A stretch of DNA of 64,000 nt from Ceratotherium simum simum (lineage: Eukaryota > Chordata > Mammalia > Perissodactyla > Rhinocerotidae), in NCBI RefSeq assembly GCF_000283155.1, contig NW_004454173.1, positions 10,201,851 through 10,265,850 on the forward strand, given 5' to 3'. The notes beneath the pieces are model-generated. The model was not told the origin of the DNA. It worked only from the letters and a program-made list of their open reading frames with translations, and did not search any database. Position 1 is the stretch's first letter. Every line of letters starts with the position of its first letter. The position numbers and the translations under genes are program-made. This document shows, piece by piece, positions 46,380 to 57,358 of the stretch.

Positions 46380-47829
46380 CTGGGAAGCACAGAGAAAAGG
46401 GAATGCACTGGTTAGTCTTAAATAACGGATGCTGCAAGAAAAAAGTGAAAGCGCACCCTCTGTCTGAATGAGCTCCTCGTACCGCACAGCCTCCCTCCCC
46501 TTCTAGCTGAACAACTAGAAATGACCTACAGCTCATTTCCACATCAAGAGAGTTATATTCTTTACCGTTCAAGGCAAGATATCTTTCTGAGGGGCTGACA
46601 GGATTAGAAAAACAAGAATCTAATTTTGCCCTTCTAATTATTGGTACTCAGAATAGACCTGCCTGTGGGCATTTGTTAACTTCATTTAATAAAATAAAGC
46701 AACTTCATCCTAAAAAGGAGCACCTGTGGTAGGTCTAACCTTAGGGACCTGAATTTGCATAGATTTTATTTTTAAAGTGATAATATACATAATTCATCAA
46801 AATCAAAAGCTGTTCCCATGGAAACAAATAATATGTATATATATATAATTCATACTCAAAGGTATGATACCAAACCCGTCAGTTGGGTAGCTTAATATGA
46901 GTTATGTTTCTAGTTGTGATCGGCGTCAGTCCATCCACTCCTGCTTAGTCCCCTTGCTGACCCAATACATACGCCTGTAAGGTAACTGGCAAGCTGGTGA
47001 TGGCTGCTATTAACTGTGGAACACTACACAGCTAATCAGCCAAACTGGTGGCCCATACTTATCAAGTGCAAGAATAAGCTCTTGGGCAATGTGAGGCTTC
47101 TGCCATGACGAGCTTGGTACCTTCAGACGAGACTCTAAATAGCATTGCCCTTTGCAAAAATATACAACATTGCTTCCATTTTGCAACAAACGTCCTACTA
47201 ATACCACCGAAAAAAACACTGATAAAAGGTCATATGTTAAATAAGCCACGGGCTTGATGTTTCCAAAACATTTATAAGAAAGTGTACTTGCTGTGTGGTG
47301 TCTTCCCTGTGCCCATTAAAAGGAGAACTCAAGCCCTCTTCTGTTGAGGGGAATGACCTTCTCAAATATGATAGGCAGTGACTGAGAAAGGCCAAATACA
47401 GTATACTGAGCGGTTACAGACACTTGCTAGAACCACTGTCTAGGTCCTCAAGAGACCATCTGCATGATGATACTTATTTGTTTACTGGTTCTTTAATTTT
47501 ACAAATTTTAGTAATAAAATCTGGCAAATTTGAAAACTGAGAAATGTGGTATTTTACAGTTGTATGCAAAACTTTTCAACACAAACATACTATGAAAATA
47601 CTAACTTGCCTCTACTAATTTTTCATGCCACATTAAAGTTTCTTTCTGTTCCACAAAGAAATATGTAAAGCCATTCAAATACAGAATGCTTTAACTTTCA
47701 TAGGACTAGATGTTAAACTTCTCTTTGAAGATTTTAAACTTATTTTTTTCCCTAGAGAACATATATAATGACTGAGTTGGTTTTTAATAAATGGATCCTG
47801 TTAAAATGCAAATCAATTCACACCTCATC

Positions 47830-48360
47830 CCTCCTTACCACTTTTTAGTGTTTCCTTACCATCCACTTGGTGAAGATTCACGTGGGCCGCACTCCCCTTT
47901 CTAACCTCATCTTCCAACAACCTCCCCAAAGACCCGGTGCTTTAGTCCTCCAAACCCACAGGTCTCAGAACTTACAGGTGCCTTTTACATTTTTCTGCCT
48001 TTTTACGTGATGAATAGACCCACACTCTGAAAGGGCTTTACCCGTCCTCTCCACCTGCCAAATTCTTTTAAGATTCAGTTTGAGCATCGCCACCTTTTCA
48101 ATATCCACAAACCTCTCCTCTTGTTCCAGAGCATCCCCAAAATGTCTCGGCTACATTCACAGACAAGTCAGGAAGCCCTCGGGTAAACCGATATTTTAAC
48201 ATAACGGCACTTAAAACACTGCTTTGTAAAATATCTGTTTACTTGTAGGTCTCCCCAACCAGTCAGTGAATTTCTAAAAGGTACGAATTTTTATCTTTTT
48301 ACATATCCGTCTTCAGCAACAAGCACAACATCTGGCACAGAGCAACCATTCAAGACATTT
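47830..48360 (-). repeat. L2-like fragment
   Basis: Antisense text resembling the L2 3' end: 'tttaagattcagtttgagca', 'gtctccccaaccagtcagtg', 'acatctggcacagagcaacc'. The assignment is tentative because of divergence. Confidence 0.45.
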
Positions 48361-48365
48361 TATTT

Positions 48366-48520
48366 AGCAAAAGAGAAGGAGAAAGGAAGAGAAGGCCAAA
48401 GGAAGAGAGGGAGAGAGGGAAGGAGGGAGGGAGGGGCATGGGAGGGAGAGAGAAGGAAGGAAAGGAGGGAAGGAAAGGAGGGAAAGAGGGTGAGAGGGAG
48501 AGAGGGACGGAGGAAAGAAA
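48366..48520. repeat. GA-rich low-complexity tract
   Basis: Purine-rich GGGA/GGAA/GAGA mixture on the plus strand, so the PPP2R5E pre-mRNA carries a C/U-rich tract starting about 13 nt into the intron after the 48660-48533 exon. Confidence 0.9.
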
Positions 48521-48532
48521 CCAAAAACCTAC

Positions 48533-48660
48533 GGATTCCAGTGTTCTTTTGAAATCCTATAAAGACTGGAAAACATGATGGGAAGGATGACATTAGAGTT
48601 TTCTTCTATCAAACTCATTATGTATTCATTATTCCAATAATAGAGTGCCCTTTCTGCCAC
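48533..48660 (-). CDS. PPP2R5E: PPP2R5E coding exon, second before the terminal exon
   Basis: A 128-nt exon after TTTTTTCAAAG, starting at phase 0 with [20 protein letters not shown], then [18 protein letters not shown] and EHWN plus two bases of a Pro codon. [14 protein letters not shown] is a family-wide B56 signature, and [19 protein letters not shown] is the epsilon variant. The donor is TCC|gtaggt, which lacks the usual AG before the GT. A pyrimidine-rich tract of roughly 150 nt on the sense strand follows a few bases into the intron. Confidence 0.96.
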
Positions 48661-48834
48661 CTTTGAAAAAAGAAAAATACAACGTTAAGAGAGAGAAAAA
48701 GACAAAGATAAAACAAAATTATAATCTCTCCAAACAAAAGTATTTTAAGACTATTTTTTTATATCATCCAAGCAAATGTAAAATTAAACATCAATCACAC
48801 TTTACATTTTTGTGGTTTAAAATCTTTCAGAAAG

Positions 48835-49082
48835 GGGTCTGGCCCAGTGGTGTAGTGGTTGAGTTTGTGTGCTCCACTTTGGCAGCCCGGGCTTCACAGG
48901 TTCGGATCCCGGGTGCGGACCTATGCATCGTTTACCAAGCCATGCTGTGGCAGGCGTTCCACATATAAAATAGAGAAAGATAGGCATGGATGTTAGCCCA
49001 GGGCCAATCTCCCTCAGCAAAAAGAGGAGGATTGGCAACAGATGTTAGCTCAGGGCTAATCTTCCTCACACACAAAAAAATT
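48835..49082 (+). mobile_element. Intronic ERE SINE, antisense to PPP2R5E
   Basis: GGTCTGGCCCAGTGGTGTAG head, B-box-like GGTTCGGATCC and tail ending in A-rich sequence. Flanked by a 13-bp perfect duplication ATCTTTCAGAAAG at 48822-48834 and 49083-49095. It lies 174 nt upstream of a coding exon. Confidence 0.94.
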
Positions 49083-49379
49083 ATCTTTCAGAAAGTTCCA
49101 AAGTGGTTCATCAATTTGGGGAAGGAAAAAAGTGTTCCTACCTATTTATTTATATTCTTCTTTAATACTGCCCATTTTATCTGATTCCATATTTCCCTTA
49201 CATAGCTGCCAAACTACCAACACCTGTACCTACTTCTATCACCACACTGTTTCCCCATCACTTTAACCTCCTTCCTGGCTCACCTCTTTCGTCCCACACT
49301 TCAGATCAACCACAGGGCCCAGCACATGGCTGGCATTTGGTCAACAGCTGCTGACCAAAACCTGGCTGCCCATCACTGC

Positions 49380-49620
49380 AGACCAGTCACATGCACTAAG
49401 CACCCCCTATGGCCAGGCACTGCGCCTACACTGAGGTAGAATGCACCATTCCCACCACCATTCAAGGAGTAGGGACCCCTGTGCTCACTGTATAGATGAG
49501 GACACTGAGGTTCTGAGTGTCCTAGCCAAGGTAACCTGGCCAGGGTCACAATGCTAGTAAATAGTCAAAGCTGGGACTCAAGTCGACTGCCCAGACTCTT
49601 TCCAGACTTCATGTCTGGTC
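49380..49620 (+). repeat. MIR-like SINE fragment
   Basis: 'cccctatggccaggcactgc', 'agatgaggacactgaggttc', 'ggtcacaatgctagtaaata' and 'agctgggactcaagtcgac' follow the MIR order. Similar pieces lie at 50095-50320, 52690-52830 and 52910-53085. Confidence 0.6.
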
Positions 49621-50094
49621 CCCTCCTTTGAACCAGGTAAGCCAGGAGAAAGTCACTCGGTCTCAGGACTCAGGACCCTAGCTGCACATACACCTGCTTG
49701 CCAGCTCAGATCCCTTTTCTCTGACCAGCACGCTATCAACTGACTATGAATTCAAAGGAAGCCCTCAAAAGAATAATCTAAAATATCTAAAAAGTAACCT
49801 AAAATAATAATTAAAATAACCCAAAATCTCAAAAAAATAATCTAAAATCTCTAAAGTGGGTATATATATGGGGAAAGGAGAAAAAGTGTGGCCTCTTTCA
49901 TTCATATAGATGAAGAAATTATGGTTTTAACTTAATTAAATTTAAATTAAACTTAAATTTAATAATTAATTTAATAAAATGGTACAAGATGTAACCACCA
50001 ATAGACTCTAAGAAATTAGAACCTTTCCATTTACATTATTCAACTTGGTTCAAAAAAAGTCCTGGGACTCATGAGGCACTAGACCCTGAGAGTA

Positions 50095-50320
50095 CAGAGA
50101 AAACAATGAATTATTATTCAGTGTGTCCCAGACGCCAGCCACTGTGCTAAGTGTGTCACATACATAGTATCTCATTTAATCTTCACAACCAACGTTCAGA
50201 GTAGGCACCATTTTTCCTATTTTGCAAATCAGGAAACTGAGGATCAGAGTAGATAAGCCATTGCCTCAAGGTGACAACCTAGCAAGTGGCAGAGTCCAAA
50301 GTCCTGCTCTTAACTTCTTC
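50095..50320 (+). repeat. MIR-like SINE fragment
   Basis: 'agccactgtgctaagtgtgt', 'agtatctcatttaatcttca', 'tcaggaaactgaggatcaga'. L2-like text ('ggcattccaggttgagggaa') follows at 50500-50680. Confidence 0.6.
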
Positions 50321-51202
50321 ACTCTGTTATCCCCACGTATCACTGAGGGGGATCTACTTGCCTATCCAATGGAAACTGTGATGGATGCTGCATCAGATAC
50401 AGAATAAAGCACCAGAGCAAAGAGCAGGCAGGACAATCCAGATGCCATGCGGGAGAGGAAGAGTGGCAGGAATGGAACACAGGAGGCGGCATCTACGCTG
50501 GGCTCTGAGGGAGGAAGGAAAGAAGGAAAGGGCATTCCAGGTTGAGGGAATCATGGAGAGGGGGACAGAGGCACCAACGTGGACAATGTGTCTAGAAACC
50601 ATGGAGCACATGGTGTGGCTGAGGCAGGTGGTGGGCAAGGCAAGGCAAGGGAGGGGAGAAGAAGAGGAATGGGGATGAGGCTGTTCTGAAACTTAGAAGT
50701 GAAAGAGGAATTTTAAAGAGACCACAGGAGGATGCTAGCCAAGAAGAAGGGAACCAGGCTTTTCCCATATCCAGTTATGAGTCTAATGTTGACCTGCTAC
50801 TTAATGCTAACAAGTATCCTAATCTCTGTGTCTATTTGCCAATATGTAAAATCACTTACAGAAAGAAAGTCAGTATCCAGCAAAGCCCCTTAAAGAGGAA
50901 AGGCGTTGTTTATGCAAAGTAAAAATCAGCAAGTCTGACACTAGGACAGAATCACTACTTTCCTGGGACTGACTGTCCTCCTGCACACATGGTGGCAGTG
51001 TCTCTAGCTCAGAGCCTTCTGACCCCAATGCCACACCTGGGGCACGCAGTGAGAGGCATCTGGCTGCAGAGCGGCACTCGATAAATGTTTGTTGAATGAA
51101 CCAATGAACACTTAATGAATGAATAAAGAACCTCTGTTCTCTTCCTTTCTTGGGTTCTTAGTTTTACTTTTGTCAAATAATTTTAAATTCCTTTTTCTTT
51201 CT

Positions 51203-51574
51203 CCTATGGACTGAATTGTGTCCCCCATCAAATTCCTATGTTGAGGTCCTAATCCCACAATGTGAGTGTATTTGGAGACAGGAGGTATTTGAGGTTAAAT
51301 GAGGTCTTAAGGGAGGGTTCCTAATCTGATAGGCTTGGTGGCCTTATAAGAAGAGGAAGAGAGAGAGATCTCTTTTTCCTTCCACACACACGCACCAAGG
51401 AAAGGTCATGTGAGGACACGGTGAGAAGGTGGCTATCTGCAAGCCAGAAAGAGAGCCCTTACCAAGGGCAGACCATGCTGGCACTCTGATCGCAGACTTC
51501 CAGCCTACAGAACTATGAGAAATAAGTTTCTGTTACTTAAGCCACACAGTCTATGGTGTTTTGTTATGGAAGCC
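51203..51574 (+). mobile_element. MLT1-type MaLR LTR
   Basis: 'ctatggactgaattgtgtcc', 'gtgtatttggagacaggagg', 'cttggtggccttataagaag', 'ggtcatgtgaggacacggtg', 'gccacacagtctatggtgtt'. Lies end to end with an MST-type LTR. Confidence 0.88.
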
Positions 51575-51945
51575 TGCTATGGTCTAAATGTTTATCTCCC
51601 CCCAAAACTCATATGTTGAGATCCTAACCCCCAAAGATGATGGTACTCATAGGCAGGGGCTTTGGAAGGTACTTAAGTCATAAGAGTGCAGTCCTCATGA
51701 ATGGGATTAGTGCCTTTTAAAAGAGGCTCCAGAGAGATCCCTAACCCCTTCCACCACGTGAGGATACAACAAGAAGTCTGCAACCCAGAAGACTGCCTCA
51801 CCCAACCATGCTGGCACCCGGATCTTGGACTTCCAGCCTCCAGAACTGTGAGAAATAAATTTCTGTGGTTTATAAGCCACCCTGTCTGTGGTAGTTTGTT
51901 AGAGCAGCCTGACTATGACACATCCCCAGCTGACTAAGACACTTT
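51575..51945 (+). mobile_element. MST-type MaLR LTR
   Basis: 'ctatggtctaaatgtttatc', 'cctaacccccaaagatgatg', 'catgaatgggattagtgcct', 'ctccagaactgtgagaaata', 'agcagcctgactatgac'. Same orientation as the neighbouring MLT1 LTR. Confidence 0.88.
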
Positions 51946-52689
51946 GTCTCCTTTCTAAGCTTCTAAGCATCATTTAAGCCTCTCTGGTAATACTCATGTA
52001 AAAAGAGATTCCTGCTCCTTGCCCTCCATTACATCAAACATCCTGATGAAAACCAAAAACTAAGGCAAACAACGCAGATGTCTGAGCACCACCACAGGCC
52101 ATGTGTGATATGCAAAACACCTACATAGTATCCTGCAATTGGGTTTTTTTTTTAATCTAGACGTGTTATATCATCTGAATGTAACAGTTCACGTTAAAGT
52201 TTCTACTCTTTTTTTTTGGTGGTGTGGTACAATCGCAGAACTGTCATAAGATCACTGACTTGACATACTAAGACGTCTTTAGGTCAAAAATTAAAACAAC
52301 AGCAACAGCTAGTGTCTCTAAGTATGCAGGATAATGACACTTCAGGGAAAAGCCCACATCAAGTCCACCAGGTGAGCAGTGTGGTTCTGTGCTGCCAACT
52401 ACAATCTAAACAATCCCTTCAATCGACAGGCAGTATACAGAGTCAGTTCTCCAGGTCTGTGATCTGGACCTCTGGTGAGACAGCTAAAGGATAAAACCTA
52501 ATGTGTTTTCACCCCAGCTCACCCTCTTCCCTCCCCTGTGGGTCCCACCTCACTGCAGCAATGGCGCCAACTGAGAAAAGCTGCCCAGGTTCGCTTCCCT
52601 GTGTTCTCCTGGAGTGCCACAAGGAGGCAGAGCAGCGCCATGGGAAGGTCACAGGCTCTCATGAGAAGCTACACCTACTGACTCCACTC

Positions 52690-53085
52690 CCTAGTAACTT
52701 GGGACCTTGAGCAAATCATTCTCTGAGTCTCATTTTTCTTCATCTAGAAAATGGCCAAAAAAAAAGCTTCATAGGATCATTTGAAGTTTGAATGTATGCC
52801 AGCGTCCAGCACAGTGCAGAACATCAGGGTTCTCTTTTTCTCTGAAGCTTTACTCGGCATTTTCTCTTACACACTACCGGAACTCCACCAGGCCACTTCT
52901 TATTCAGCTACATTACTCAAGACAAGCGATTTCACCACTCTGAGCCTCCGTGTTCACATCTGTACAAATCATAACGCCCTCCTTGCAGGGTGGCCATGAG
53001 AATTAAGTTACTGGACATAAAGCACCGTCACAGTGGCTGTCATGTAGCAGGTGCTCAAGATAAAGGTGATTATTATTAAAATTAC
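52690..53085 (+). repeat. Two MIR-like SINE fragments
   Basis: 52690-52830 has 'aacttgggaccttgagcaaa' and 'tctgagtctcatttttcttc'. 52910-53085 has 'ctctgagcctccgtgttcac' and 'gtagcaggtgctcaagataa'. Confidence 0.6.
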
Positions 53086-53122
53086 CTATCACGTGAGAAA
53101 ATAGCAAATAAAAACAAGTAGC

Positions 53123-53386
53123 GGGGGGGGGGGCGCCCCAGTGGCGCAAGTGGTTAAGCGCACGAGCTCCGCTGCGGTGGCCTGAGGTTCGCAGGTTCAG
53201 ACCCCGGGCGCGCAGCGACGCACCGCTTGTTAAGCCATGCTGTGGCGGCGTCCCATATAAAGTGCAGGAAGATGGGCACGGATGTTAGCCCAGGGCCAGT
53301 CTTCCTCAGAAAAAAGGGAGGATTGGCATCAGATGTTAGCTCAGGGCTAGTCCTCCTCCGCCAAAAAAAAAAAACAAAAAAAACCA
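53123..53386 (+). mobile_element. Intronic ERE SINE, antisense to PPP2R5E
   Basis: ERE with a divergent head (GCGCCCCAGTGGCGCAAGTG) and the long two-part tail body ending CTCCGCC plus A run. ACAAGTAGC at 53114-53122 and 53387-53395 is the target duplication. It is preceded by a G run and lies 107 nt downstream of a coding-exon donor. Confidence 0.92.
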
Positions 53387-53492
53387 ACAAGTAGCTAGCA
53401 TCCACTACATTTCTTTCAATACAAATAAAACCTTACCAAAACAATACATGTTGTATAAGCCACTCTGGGCTCATGCCGTCTTTATTACTAAC

Positions 53493-53612
53493 CTGAAAAT
53501 GGGGGCTGGATACACACTTGGCAATTTGTTTAAACAAAGGTTCTTGAATTTTAACAAATTGTGAAGGTTCAATCACATCCAATATTTCCTCCAGCTCCCC
53601 AAGGAACATGAC
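53493..53612 (-). CDS. PPP2R5E: PPP2R5E coding exon, third before the terminal exon
   Basis: An in-phase 120-nt exon (40 codons) after ATTTATAG, with donor TTTCAG|gttagt. The translation reads [19 protein letters not shown], then [17 protein letters not shown] and PHFQ. The [11 protein letters not shown] block is nearly invariant in B56 proteins. [13 protein letters not shown] is the epsilon-like version. An antisense ERE SINE ends about 107 nt into the downstream intron (53123-53386). Confidence 0.96.
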
Positions 53613-55381
53613 CTATAAATACATGGAAAACACAAAATGTCAGGCACTTCATTAAAAAATCCATATGAACGATGAGGATTAATGAGAGTTTGCACTGTTT
53701 TAAGAATAATTTAAACATAAAACCAAACAGGAACAAATCAGGCATTAACCCATGCTAGAGATGTTTGTTTCACAAGGAATTCACCAGAGGGTACTTGTTA
53801 AGAGCAAATTCCCTACAGCACTGAAAATATGATTCTATTCACTTTGGAAAAAATACTCCATGTGCTACTTCTATTACAGAACAATGGGCCCCGACACACA
53901 CTGGAGCAGGCCCCGGGAAAACAGGAACCTGTGGGGCTCTCCGCTTTGTTGCTATCAACCGAGCTATGTCCCCCCGACCCATATATTTTAAAACAATGGG
54001 AGAGTGGCCCTCCTGCACGGACGTATAAAAGTCCACAGCAGCACATGCAGATACTCGCCAATATTTACAGCCCCTGCTATGGGGTAGGTGCTCCTCCAAG
54101 ATATACCAGTTAACAGAACATACAGAGTTGGAGAGACACAAATGAGCAGATTCACCCACACACGGGTTATCACTTGAGCACGTGCCGACCCAGTCTCCAC
54201 ACTCGCACACACTGACATACATACGCAAGGCGTGCATAATTGCTCACTATCGAGCACAATGACTCTCATGGCCTCAGTACCATGTGCCTCAAGAAACAGA
54301 GCTTTTAGGTCACAAAATGGAGCCAAATCACTAGCATGGTCAATCGTTTTAAATATAATGGAAAACTGACAGAGAAATAAAAACCAGTTACCTATTTAAG
54401 CATGAAAAAATAACTATCTTAGAAAAAAATTAAGTATGCAATTAAAATATGAAAAATGACAATGTTTTCATATCTTGAGATGCATCTGGGTAGCAATGCA
54501 TAGTTTAATTTCACCTACAGGTATTAAGAAATCAGACGATTTTCTGAAATTGTGTATTGTAGTGTTTTGGAGAATTGAAGCTGATTTGAGAAGGAAGGTG
54601 TTTCTGTTAAAAGCAAAATATAGTAGACCCTTGCCATTTGTCAAGATATATAAAGAAGTTCTTCCAAAATACTCCCAAAATGTAACACTAACAGCTGACC
54701 TTTTTTTCTGGGCCATTTTCCACATGGTTTCTGACCTTTCAGAAGAGTGGGTACAGACCTGGTGCCCAGCTAGGCTCCCCTCCAAGCTAAGCGCTCACTC
54801 CCCCACAATAACCTCACACCGCACGTGCGCAGGTAGGTCTCGGCAAAAGTACAAACGATTTTAAGTCAGAGATTTCCAGGGCTACTTGTGAACAGCTGAA
54901 ACTCAAAGTCTGTAATATATTTTAAGATTGTATGTAGTTAAGATCCCAGCTACATGATGCTTTAAAGTGGGTATGTGGGCAGGCTGCTCTAGCATCCATT
55001 ACAGTGACAGCAAAACCTCCATACTACGAAGGTGGTCACCAGGAAAGTGACATCAAGAGAGCTAGACAGCTGGACATGCGACCAGGGCCTGACTTGGGCT
55101 TCCCTGGGGCTGAGCAGCACCATGATAAAAGTTCAGGGTTCAGGAATCGGGAAGGCAGGTTTTCTCTAATCACCTATACTTAGCGTACCTGGGCAGGCTG
55201 TTTACCCTCTCTAAGTGCCAATTTCATAACTAGCAAAATGAGAATATTTACAATCCTGCCTTAGAGAGCTACAATGAGGATTACATGAGATAATGCATTT
55301 TTACACGTGCTTATCAGTTCAGTGCCCGGCACTCAGCAGAGCATTTAGTAAGCTATTAACAGACTGACACCAAGTGCTTAC
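53613..55381 (-). other. PPP2R5E: PPP2R5E intron, 1.8 kb
   Basis: GT-AG intron. A MIR-like segment lies at about 55180-55360, close to the next exon. I recognise no repeat or coding signal in 53620-55170. Short open frames on both strands there have no family resemblance. Confidence 0.8.
55180..55360 (+). repeat. MIR-like SINE fragment
   Basis: 'gtttaccctctctaagtgcc', 'aatgaggattacatgagata', 'cagtgcccggcactcagcag' follow the MIR order, antisense to the gene and about 20 nt from the small 55432-55382 exon. Confidence 0.65.
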
Positions 55382-55432
55382 CTCTTTTTGACTACAGGTT
55401 TTGGGCCAAAATTTCATTAACCCCCTAATAAC
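55382..55432 (-). CDS. PPP2R5E: PPP2R5E coding exon, fourth before the terminal exon
   Basis: An in-phase 51-nt exon (17 codons) between TTTATTTTAG and AAAGAG|gtaagc. It encodes VIRGLMKFWPKTCSQKE. The K-[YF]-W-P-K-T-x-S-x-K-E pattern is a B56 signature, and the VIRGLMKF and CSQ variants match epsilon. It is among the shortest coding exons of the gene in this window. Confidence 0.95.
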
Positions 55433-55536
55433 CTAAAATAAAAAGAAGAAAAACAAATGGCACTTAATTTCTCATATACACTCCATGAAAAGTGGTCTTT
55501 TCTTAAGTTTTTTGAAATTATGGAAAAAATACTTAC

Positions 55537-55590
55537 TGGTTCTGTGAGTGAAGGATCTTTCTCCAGAAACTGTACTATGCAATATGCCAA
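55537..55590 (-). CDS. PPP2R5E: PPP2R5E coding exon, fifth before the terminal exon
   Basis: An in-phase 54-nt exon (18 codons) between TTTCTCTAG and ACCA|gtaagt. It encodes LAYCIVQFLEKDPSLTEP, a conserved B56 HEAT-like helix. The intron to the next exon is only 104 nt, so the two are probably spliced as a closely spaced pair. Both are multiples of three and could in principle be skipped without a frameshift, but nothing in the sequence shows that they are. Confidence 0.95.
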
Positions 55591-57249
55591 CTAGAGAAAT
55601 AAGAAATGAAAGACAAAATTGGAAATTCTACATACTAAGGGCTCAAAAGATGTATTTTTAAAACTTCCTAAAAAGTTTCCAGACTCTGGTCTTAGTATCT
55701 TCACGTTCAATCCATTTTAAAAATAAAATATATATAAAGCAAAATAAAAAGCTACTTTTTCAAGGCAAAGATTAACACTAATGAGGCTCCAGGGGAATTT
55801 TCTTAAAAATAATGTTGAGACATGAAGTATCCAGATAATGAACAGCAGAGGTGAAATCTCACACTCAGCATATTGAAAGCATCTCATCCACAGTGAGCTA
55901 CATCTCATGGGCTTCCTTTCTCTCTTTGCTAACATCAACAGTGCTGGCTTTTACTGCGGCTCCAGAAGAATCCGAGATGAGAAGCAGGCACTTACTAAAA
56001 ACCATACTGACTGCCTGAAATGGCACATGCAAACTAAAGCAGTTTCATGGAGATAGAAGGTTGTACCTGCCACGGTTAGAGTGCAGAGAGATATGAAGAG
56101 TTCTACACCTGATGCTAACTCATCTAGGTAAGAATTCTTTTAAGTGATCGCGAAATGTGAGATCCTATTTCAAAAACTAGAGGCAAGATTTGTAAAAGGG
56201 TTCGTAAAGATTCTTGGACAAGAAATCTACTCTTGCGAAACAACATTTAATGGTGTTCTAAATTAGAAGCATATGGACTAATTTTTCCTTGAAACACAGA
56301 ATTTCACATTTAAAGAGGAACACTGCTCAGAAAAATGTGTTACATTTTTATGCAAACTCAAAACATTCCCACTGAGGGGAGGGGGCACTCAGAGATTTGA
56401 AATACTAAAATTCAAATGCCACTAGATCATTTATGTACCCCCTAGTGACATGCTTCCCATGTGAGTCAGTGTTAACATGGAAATTGGCCTGAGGACAAGA
56501 CAGAGTAATGGAGGCTAAAAATAAAAAGATGTAGAGGGGCCAGGCCAGTGGCGCAGTGGTTAAGTTCCACGTCCTCCACTTCAGTGGCCTGGGTTCATGG
56601 GTTCGGATCCCGGGCGCAGACCTACATCACTCATCAAGCCATGCTGTGGTGGCGACCCACACACACATAGAGGAAAGACTGGCACAGATGTTAGCTCAGG
56701 GCCAATCTTCCTCAAGCAAAAAACAAAAACAAAGAAGAAGATTAGCAACAGATGTTAGCTCAGGGTCAATCTCCCTCACCAAAAAAAATAAAAATAAATA
56801 AATAAAAAGATGTGAAAATACTGATCAATTTACTTCTGAAAGTCTTTATATGCAAATGAACTAGAAGAGGGGGCAAAGGGCAATGGATAGACTAATGCAA
56901 AACAAGGATGCCAAATTATTTAAGAACATTCAAAAATGATTACACATGTCCAAAGATCTGAATCTGAAAAGCCCACATACACTTTATTATATGCAACATG
57001 TTCAATATATAATGGTATGAACTTGGGCAAGCCGTAAAATGAAATGACTAAACAAACGCTCCTCCCACTTAAAAAATATTCCCATGATTCTCCCAGGCAT
57101 AGAACAAAGTATACACCTTTTTATTTTCCTTGGGGAGTATTTTAAACTTTAACAAGTCCTTTTTTCAAATTAAGTAAATGCCAATAGCAAAGAAACATTG
57201 GATTTGCAAACTTTATTTTACTTCCAAAAGCACTTGTACAAAATTCTAC
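55591..57249 (-). other. PPP2R5E: PPP2R5E intron, 1.7 kb
   Basis: GT-AG intron containing one ERE at 56533-56799. I recognise nothing in 55600-56520 or 56830-57240. Confidence 0.8.
56533..56799 (+). mobile_element. Intronic ERE SINE, antisense to PPP2R5E
   Basis: AGAGGGGCCAGGCCAGTGGC head, B-box-like GGTTCGGATCC, double GATGTTAGCTCAGG body and (AAAT)n tail. Flanked by a 14-bp perfect duplication AAATAAAAAGATGT at 56519-56532 and 56800-56813. Confidence 0.94.
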
Positions 57250-57358
57250 CTGGGCGTGGAAGAGTGACAAGCTCCTGACAGTGTGTAAAGGGATCAATAC
57301 TTTCACCAGAAACTGTTTGTGTTCTGCCTTCAGAGGTAAAGCAAAGCCATTGATAATA
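57250..57358 (-). CDS. PPP2R5E: PPP2R5E coding exon, sixth before the terminal exon
   Basis: A 109-nt exon after TTTTTGCAG, with donor CCCAG|gtagaa. It completes the split Ser codon and encodes [14 protein letters not shown], then [19 protein letters not shown] and HAQ. This is the B56 core segment, helices of the curved solenoid that packs on the PP2A scaffold and catalytic subunits. The residues KAEHKQ and [12 protein letters not shown] are the epsilon versions of a stretch that differs between paralogues. The frame is open throughout and both splice sites are clean. Confidence 0.96.

Larger units (their letters stand above)
46380..48532 (-). other. PPP2R5E: PPP2R5E penultimate intron
   Basis: A 2.15-kb GT-AG intron. 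It contains an L2-like antisense stretch (about 47830-48360) and a purine-rich plus-strand tract at 48366-48520, which is a pyrimidine tract on the gene strand. I recognise nothing in 46400-47820. Confidence 0.85.
48661..53492 (-). other. PPP2R5E: PPP2R5E intron, 4.8 kb
   Basis: GT-AG intron rich in repeats: EREs at 48835-49082 and 53123-53386, MIR/L2 pieces at 49380-49620, 50095-50320, 50500-50680, 51030-51130 and 52690-53085, and an MLT1 plus MST LTR pair at 51203-51945. Nothing else is recognised in 49100-49380, 50690-51020 or 51950-52680. Confidence 0.85.

Noticed and set aside
48360..48593. Minus-strand open frame rich in Ser/Pro/Leu
   Set aside because: Produced by the C/U-rich tract and overlaps a PPP2R5E exon in the wrong frame.
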